From Amia ocellicauda (Eukaryota; Chordata; Actinopteri; Amiiformes; Amiidae): a DNA stretch of 64,000 bases. The first letter of the stretch is position 1. Each line of letters starts with the position of its first letter. Positions 58,170 through 64,000 of this stretch are shown in pieces. Both the position numbers and the translations under genes were made by a program. The notes below the pieces were generated by a model that saw only the letters and a program-made list of their open reading frames with translations, did no database searches and was not told the origin of the DNA. The stretch lies in contig NC_089863.1 of the NCBI RefSeq assembly GCF_036373705.1, positions 22,070,619 through 22,134,618 on the forward strand. The letters are read 5' to 3'.

Positions 58170-59069
58170 CAGGGTTGTGGGTAATGCGTTACTAAGTAAC
58201 GGTATGGTATTACTTTTGGTAGTAACGAGTAACGTAACGTGGTATGGTTCCAAAAGGAGTAATAATATTACAGTTACTGATTCCTTTTTTTTGTTCTCGT
58301 TACTGCATTACACATTGTAACGATATGGTCTTAATAAGGACGATAAGGACGTCTATGTCGTACATTAAAAAGATTAGAAAATCTGTCGTTTGCAGTTACA
58401 AATCTGTAGTAAGAGTAATAAGTTAAAGGAGTCAAGTTGAGACATTTAAGATGCAGATCTACTAGCACATATCTTGATGATGATTACAATAATAACAATA
58501 ATAAAAATAAATAGCAAAGATGTATTTTAGTGTTGCACGTTTTCTTATGGTAACGTAATGCTTGTCTGAGTATAATGTTGTCTATACACGTTTAGCTACT
58601 GCTAATATCTCTTAACAGAAACGTGTATTTATTATGCTGTCTCCAATCATCTAAAGCACAAAGAATAAAACAGCCACAAAAGTCCTTTCCACACCAGGCT
58701 CTATCGCTCGTAGTGTTGCTTTCTGTCTTCATTTTTAAAACGAAACACAAAACCAAACCCACAATCGCTCCGCTCCTCCCACAACAGGGGGTGGACTTCC
58801 GACACTGGCCTGGTTTTCCTGTGGCGCTTTATTAAAACAACAAAAGATAACAGTATGTCTCTGTCATTATCAACTGCTTGTGTTGGTGTAGCTTTGAAAT
58901 TGTTTATTGAGGTCCCGCAACGTTTGGGGTGTAATGCAGAGTAATGTAAAAGTAAAGTAACTAATTACATTCTCCAGGAAGTAATAAGTAAAGTGTTTAG
59001 TTACTTTTGATATGAGTAACGAGTACAATGTAAGACATTACTTTTTGTGAGTAACGACCCCAAACACTG
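58170..59069 (+). mobile_element. Complete hAT-type element (900 bp), B3/B4
   Basis: Full-length copy with both ends and both ctcttttc flanks. It differs from the B1/B2 copy by small changes near the left end (gtaatgcg, and a short deletion near 58200). Confidence 0.7.
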
Positions 59070-59320
59070 CTCTTTTCCTTCTCTTTTGGCTTGTTTGTTT
59101 GTTGTTGAAAGAGATACAAAGTTTGAGAGTGTCTCGTTTTATTTCTGAAATATAACTCCCAGAAAGTATGGTCTTTGTGTTCTTGAAATTGAATAACCTC
59201 AAAAGAAAGAAATGGTCCAATGAATTGCCGAAGAAAAGTCTAGCTGCTGTATTCTGGAATGAAGAAAAAAATGAAATGACAAGGGCAATCAAAGCAAGTA
59301 AGACAGTAGGCTGTGTGGCA

Positions 59321-59391
59321 TACGCTAGCCAGAAATCGAACGCAACTCACAAGAACAGGAACCTTGTATGATACCACTACACCACTGGCGC
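59321..59391 (-). pseudogene. Gly-like tRNA relic, B4
   Basis: Same relic with CCT loop. Confidence 0.65.
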
Positions 59392-59641
59392 TGCGGGGAA
59401 GCTCTAGATTCTGTCACCGAAGCAAATGCACAAGACATATAAAACGCGTCCCCTGGGGCACAATGGTCTTTTAATAATTATCTGTAATAATCTGCAGTCG
59501 AACTGCTTAATACGTACCTAGCTAATCACTACATCACAGGCGCATGGTTGTCATTCGGGGAAAATATGTGTTCACGAATGTTCATCGGAGTGGTTGTCAT
59601 GCTAAGAGGTCAGTTGGAGTAGAGGGAGCTGGCCATGCCGT

Positions 59642-59714
59642 GCCTCGTTGGCGCAGTAGGTAGCGCGTCAGTCTCATAATCTGAAGGTGGTGAGTTCGAC
59701 CCTCACATGGGGCA
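59642..59714 (+). tRNA. Elongator tRNA-Met(CAT), B4
   Basis: Intact arms with one extra G-T pair in the acceptor (atggggc); only TTT follows. Confidence 0.85.
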
Positions 59715-59829
59715 AGCACTCTTCCTTTATCTTTGAGTTCTACCACACTGATCTCCAGCTGCAGAAAAAAGGCGCACACCTGTGCAATAAAGTGGTTGCT
59801 TGCGCTGTCTGAAGAAATTCATGGCAAAA

Positions 59830-59902
59830 TGCCAAATCCTGGGATGGAACAAGGGACCTTTAGATGTTCAGTCTATCGCTCCCCCAACTGAGCTATTTCG
59901 GC
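59830..59902 (-). tRNA. tRNA-Phe(GAA)-like, degenerate, B4
   Basis: Same state as the B1 copy. Confidence 0.6.
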
Positions 59903-60028
59903 CATTGGTGAGATGACGTCGTGATCCCAAAAGTCAAAGTGAAGGAAGCCCTGGCAGAACACAGTCATTGAAAAGTTAATTGTTTTCCATGACGTCGGCA
60001 ACGACTCAATTTGATCACCGCAACACAA

Positions 60029-60111
60029 GTCAGGATGGCCGAGTGGTGTAAGGTGCTGCGTGCAGGTCATCGTCTCCTGTAGAGGCTTGGCTTTGAATCC
60101 CACCTCTGACA
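60029..60111 (+). tRNA. tRNA-Leu(CAG)-like, B4
   Basis: Same state as the B1 copy. Confidence 0.65.
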
Positions 60112-60697
60112 AGGGTACTTTTACCACTCAGGAGCACACACTTACCCGTGCTGGCGACAAGGACAACAAGAGTTGAGGACTGTGTTGAAAACGACATTAC
60201 ACAAAGAATTCAATGTTGAAAGAAATACATCAATACATAAATCAATGGACATGTATTTATTCATTGAATGATTGACTTCAACATGTCTTAATTTAGTCGC
60301 TGTACCCACAAAGCAACACTCAGCATAGTGGAGGCTATAGCTCGGCGTTATTGCGTGTACCTTACATGTATCACCCCTGGCACCTGGCCCTGATAACTCC
60401 CTACTTTTTGACCACAGTCTGTCTGTGACTTGAACCCGAGAAGTAAAAATGATGCACATGGGCGCTTGCAATCTCGTTGTTTCAATCACATATCACAGTG
60501 GATGCGTACACACGGTGTTTCTCGGAGATTTCTGGGACAGTAACGAATGTGTTCCTTGCTTTACATGTCATCTAGCGCACAGTAGCTTTTTCTCCTTCTT
60601 TTTGCCCATATCATCCACATATTGTGCCTTTGGGGAACGCCTCCGAAACAGATTTAGAATGCTCTGAGATTCAAGAAACGACAGTGCAACTCTTTTC

Positions 60698-61601
60698 CAG
60701 GGTTGTGGGTAACGCGTTACTAAGTAACGCATTACAGTAATGTTATTACTTTTGGTAGTAACGAGTAACGTAACGTGGTATGGTTCCAAAAGGAGAAATA
60801 ATATTACAGTTACTGATTCCTTTTTTTTGTTCTCGTTACTGCATTACACATTGTAACGATATGGTCTTAATAAGGACGATAAGGACGTCTATGTCGTACA
60901 TTAAAAATATTAGAAAAACTGTCGTTTGCAGTTACAAATCTGTAGTAAGAGTAATAAGTTAAAGGAGTCAAGTTGAGACATGTAAGATGCAAATCTACTA
61001 GCACATATCTTGATGATGATTACAATAATAACAATAATAAAAATAAATAGCAAAGATGTATTTTAGTGTTGCACGTTTTCTTATGGTAACGTAATGCTTG
61101 TCTGAGTATAATGTCTATACACATTTAGCTACTGCTAATATCTCTTAACAGAAACGTGTATTTATTATGCTGTCTCCAATCATCTAAAGCACAAAGAATA
61201 AAACAGCCACAAAAGTCCTTTCCACACCAGGCTCTATCGCTCGTAGTGTTGCTTTCTGTCTTCATTTTTAAAATGAAACACAAAACCAAACCCACAATCG
61301 CTCCGCTCCTCCCACAACAGGGGGTGGACTTCCGACACTGGCCTGGTTTTCCTGTGGCGCTTTACTAAAACAACAAAAGATAACAGTATGTCTCTGTCAT
61401 TATCAACTGCTTGTGTTGGTGTAGCTTTGAAATTGTTTATTGAGGTCCCGCAACGTTTGGGGTGTAATGCAGAGTAATGTAAAAGTAAAGTAACTAATTA
61501 CATTCTCCAGGAAGTAATAAGTAAAGTGTTTAGTTACTTTTGATTTGAGTAACGAGTACAATGTAAGACATTACTTTTTGTGAGAAACGACCCCAACACT
61601 G
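60698..61601 (+). mobile_element. Complete hAT-type element (904 bp), B4/B5
   Basis: Full-length copy with both ends and ctcttttc flanks. The right end reads gagaaacg where the others have gagtaacg. Confidence 0.7.
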
Positions 61602-61852
61602 CTCTTTTCCTTCTCTTTTGGCTTGTTTGTTTGTTGTTGAAGGAGATACAAAGTTTGAGAGTGTCTCGTTTTATTTCTGAAATATAACTCCCAGAAAGTA
61701 TGGTCTTTGTGTTCTTGAAATTGAATAACCTCAAAAGAAAGAAATGGTCCAATGAATTGCCGAGGAAAAGTCTAGCCGCTGTATTCTGGAATGAAGAAAA
61801 AAATGAAATGACAAGGGTAATCAAAGCAAGTAAGACAGTAGGCTGTGTGGCA

Positions 61853-61923
61853 TACGCTAGCCAGAAATCGAACGCAACTCACAAGAACAGGAACCTTGTA
61901 TGATACCACTACACCACTGGCGC
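61853..61923 (-). pseudogene. Gly-like tRNA relic, B5
   Basis: Same relic with CCT loop. Confidence 0.65.
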
Positions 61924-62173
61924 TGCGGGGAAGCTCTAGATTCTGTCACCGAAGCAAATGCACAAGACATATAAAACGCGTCCCCTGGGGCACAATGGTC
62001 TTTTAATAATTATCTGTAATAATCTGCAGTCGAACTGCTTAATACATACCTAGCTAATCACTACATCACAGGCGCATGGTTGTCATTCGGGGAAAATATG
62101 TGTTCACGAATGTTCAATGGAGTGGTTGTCATGCTAAGAGGTCAGTTGGAGTAGAGGGAGCTGGCCAATGCGT

Positions 62174-62246
62174 GCCTTGTTGGCGCAGTAGGTAGCGCGT
62201 CAGTCTCATAATCTGAAGGTGGTGAGTTCGACCCTCACATGGGGCA
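62174..62246 (+). tRNA. Elongator tRNA-Met(CAT), B5
   Basis: Acceptor gccttgt/atggggc has three wobble pairs; the other arms are intact. Only TTT follows. Confidence 0.8.
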
Positions 62247-62361
62247 AGCACTCTTCCTTTATCTTTGAGTTCTACCACACTGATCTCCAGCTGCAGAAAA
62301 AAGGCGCACACCTGTGCAATAAAGTGGTTGCTTGCGCTGTCTGAAGAAATTCATGGCAAAA

Positions 62362-62434
62362 TGCCAAATCCTGGGATGGAACAAGGGACCTTTAGATGTT
62401 CAGTCTATCGCTCCCCCAACTGAGCTATTTCGGC
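62362..62434 (-). tRNA. tRNA-Phe(GAA)-like, degenerate, B5
   Basis: Same state as the B1 copy. Confidence 0.6.
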
Positions 62435-62560
62435 CATTGGTGAGATGACGTCGTGATCCCAAAAGTCAAAGTGAAGGAAGCCCTGGCAGAACACAGTCAT
62501 TGAAAAGTTCATTGTTTTCCATGACGTCGGCAACGACTCAATTTGATCACCGCAACACAA

Positions 62561-62643
62561 GTCAGGATGGCCGAGTGGTGTAAGGTGCTGCGTGCAGGTC
62601 ATCGTCTCCTGTAGAGGCTTGGCTTTGAATCCCACCTCTGACA
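62561..62643 (+). tRNA. tRNA-Leu(CAG)-like, B5
   Basis: Same state as the B1 copy. Confidence 0.65.
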
Positions 62644-63228
62644 AGGGTCCTTTTACCACTCAGGAGCACACACTTACCCGTGCTGGCGACAAGGACAACA
62701 AGAGTTGAGGACTGTGTTGAAAACGACATTACACAAAGAATTCAATGTTGAAAGAAATACATCAATACATAAATCAATGGACATGTATTTATTCATTGAT
62801 TGATTGACTTCAACATGTCTTAATTTAGTCGCTGTACCCACAAAGCAACACTCAGCATAGTGGAGGCTATAGCTCGGCGTTATTGCGTGTACCTTACATG
62901 TATCACCCCTGGCACCTGGCCCTGATAACTCCCTACTTTTTGACCACAGTCTGTCTGTGACTTGAACCCGAGAAGTAAAAATGATGCACATGGGCGCTTG
63001 CAATCTCGTTGTTTCAATCACATATCACAGTGGATGCGTACACACGGTGTTTCTCGGAGATTGCTGGGACAGTAACGAATGTGTTCCTTGCTTTACATGT
63101 CATCTAGCGCACAGTAGCTTTTTCTCCTTCTTTTTGCCCATATCATCCACATATTGTGCCTTTGGGAAACGCCTCCGAAACAGATTTAGAATGCCCTGAG
63201 ATTCAAGAAACGACAGTGCAACTCTTTC

Positions 63229-63255
63229 CAGGGTTGTGGGTAACGCGTTACTAAG
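63229..63255 (+). mobile_element. hAT left end only, second cut copy
   Basis: Repeats the arrangement at 52355-52380 one superperiod later, again passing into the LTR-like segment. Confidence 0.6.
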
Positions 63256-63257
63256 TC

Positions 63258-63844
63258 TGAGTTGTAGAACCACGTGGGAAATTAGTGGAGAAGTCGCGGA
63301 GATAAAGCAAATAGAACTTTAATGGAGCCGGCTCGGAAGCTCCACGTCAGAAATAATTCCTTCAGTGAGACTTAATGTTTACAAACATGAGTACAACTTT
63401 ATAGGAAAAATGACGTAACATCTTATGGCCGTTCATCCAATCAGAAGATACAGGTCCGGGTCCGTTTTACGATCTGTCCTCCCGTGAAGAGGTGATGGAT
63501 CCAAAGCAGATGTCCGTCTTTGATGTGCACTAGGAAGATGCGATCCCACGGTCGTCATTTACCTAGTGTCAATCGTTCTTTAACAGAAACAATTCCTGCC
63601 TATCTGGAGAAACGATTAAGTCATAAACAAATTCTCAGGAGACAGCTCTAGGCTATTTCGGCACTGTGTAATCTTTCATTACTGACAGGAGTTTCTAACA
63701 AATCGACCTTGTTGACCCTTTACTTGTCCTGCTAAATCGAATGTGCTCAGTCTGTATACAAAACTACTTCTAATGCTAGTATTAATATAAAACATTATAT
63801 AATAATCACAAAACACTTTCTTCAACTTCCAAAAAGAGTCTTCA
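63258..63844 (-). mobile_element. LTR-like segment, second copy
   Basis: Copy of the 52383-52969 segment one superperiod (10,875 bp) later, with the same flanks on both sides. It was therefore duplicated with the array, not inserted twice. Confidence 0.3.
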
Positions 63845-63845
63845 G

Positions 63846-64000
63846 AGAGTTAGTTGAAAATGCATGGGTATATTTTAAGAATATACTACATGAGGCTCAG
63901 GAACAATTTGTACCAAAACTTAGCAAATTGAGGAAGAAAAAACATTGGCCAAAATGGTTTAATAGAGGTATGCAAAAAATATAAAGAGGAAGACAATGTT
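63846..64000 (+). mobile_element. CR1/L2-type LINE, 3' half, cut by window end
   Basis: Repeats the start of the 53 kb copy after the second LTR-like segment. Only the endonuclease C-terminus is visible before the window ends. Confidence 0.85.

Larger units (their letters stand above)
56562..63228. repeat. B tandem array, copies B3-B5
   Basis: Three further cores at 56562-58169, 59070-60697 and 61602-63228, separated by hAT elements; matching points lie 2,528 and 2,532 bp apart. B3 has a 12-base deletion in tRNA-Leu and an 8-base loss in its Gly relic. B5 ends exactly like B2, inside the hAT left end followed by the LTR-like segment, which marks a larger repeat. Confidence 0.85.
52381..63255. 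repeat. Higher-order repeat of 10,875 bp
   Basis: The junction of a B repeat with the LTR-like segment occurs at 52381 and again at 63256, followed in both cases by the same 3' LINE piece. One period holds the LTR-like segment, LINE 3' half, Gly-TCC, initiator Met, Arg relic, Gly-CCC, a module, part of a hAT element and three B copies. The second period runs off the window. Confidence 0.85.

Noticed and set aside
48193-63228. Regularly spaced repeats as a CRISPR-like array
   Set aside because: The repeats are kilobase-sized with tRNA content in a eukaryotic genome; there are no short repeats with unique spacers.

Overview
This window looks like nuclear DNA of a vertebrate, most likely a ray-finned fish. 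It carries an intron-containing egg-coat gene of the ZP3 family, vertebrate-type tRNA genes, a CR1/L2-type LINE, a Tc1-like transposon and a hAT-type element. The species cannot be fixed from the sequence. A non-teleost ray-finned fish is possible but is only a guess.

The whole window is one nested tandem-repeat array that mixes a ZP3 gene with degenerate tRNA genes. From 1 to about 48.1 kb, large units repeat head to tail. U1 (1-13141), U2 (13142-26370) and U4 (33929-47165) each hold one eight-coding-exon ZP3 gene. They then carry a fixed train: tRNA-Gly(CCC), a truncated hAT element, tRNA-Ala(TGC), a Tc1 remnant, a CTA microsatellite, a tRNA-Trp relic with anticodon CTA, a LINE with internal deletions, tRNA-Gly(TCC), initiator tRNA-Met, a tRNA-Arg(CCT) relic and a second tRNA-Gly(CCC). 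U3 (26371-33928) is the same train without the ZP3 block. U2+U3 behave as a dimer of 20,787 bp that starts again at U4.

At about 48.09 kb the array switches, inside the hAT element, to a shorter repeat (B, period about 2.53 kb). B carries a Gly-like relic, elongator tRNA-Met(CAT), a Phe-like tRNA on the minus strand, tRNA-Leu(CAG) and a short LINE fragment, with a hAT copy between successive cores. Two B copies (48.2-52.35 kb) are followed by a 587-bp LTR-like segment, the 3' half of the LINE and its tRNA tail. A second hAT-internal switch at about 56.1 kb leads into three more B copies (56.6-63.2 kb). The LTR-like segment and LINE then start again, giving a 10,875-bp superperiod.

The three ZP3 copies are nearly identical: one predicted amino-acid difference (R133S in the third copy). 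Their product is a secreted, 514-residue ZP-module protein with an acidic tail and no visible membrane anchor. Both partners of the usual ZP-N C1-C4 disulphide appear to be replaced. Most tRNA copies show decay, often at the CpG of the T-loop/B-box. A minority look intact: Gly-CCC at 47011-47081, Met at 48765-48837 and 57126-57198, and the nearly canonical initiator Met at 25341-25412. All transposable elements are internally deleted or truncated, and their shared lesions show they were copied with the units rather than inserted anew.
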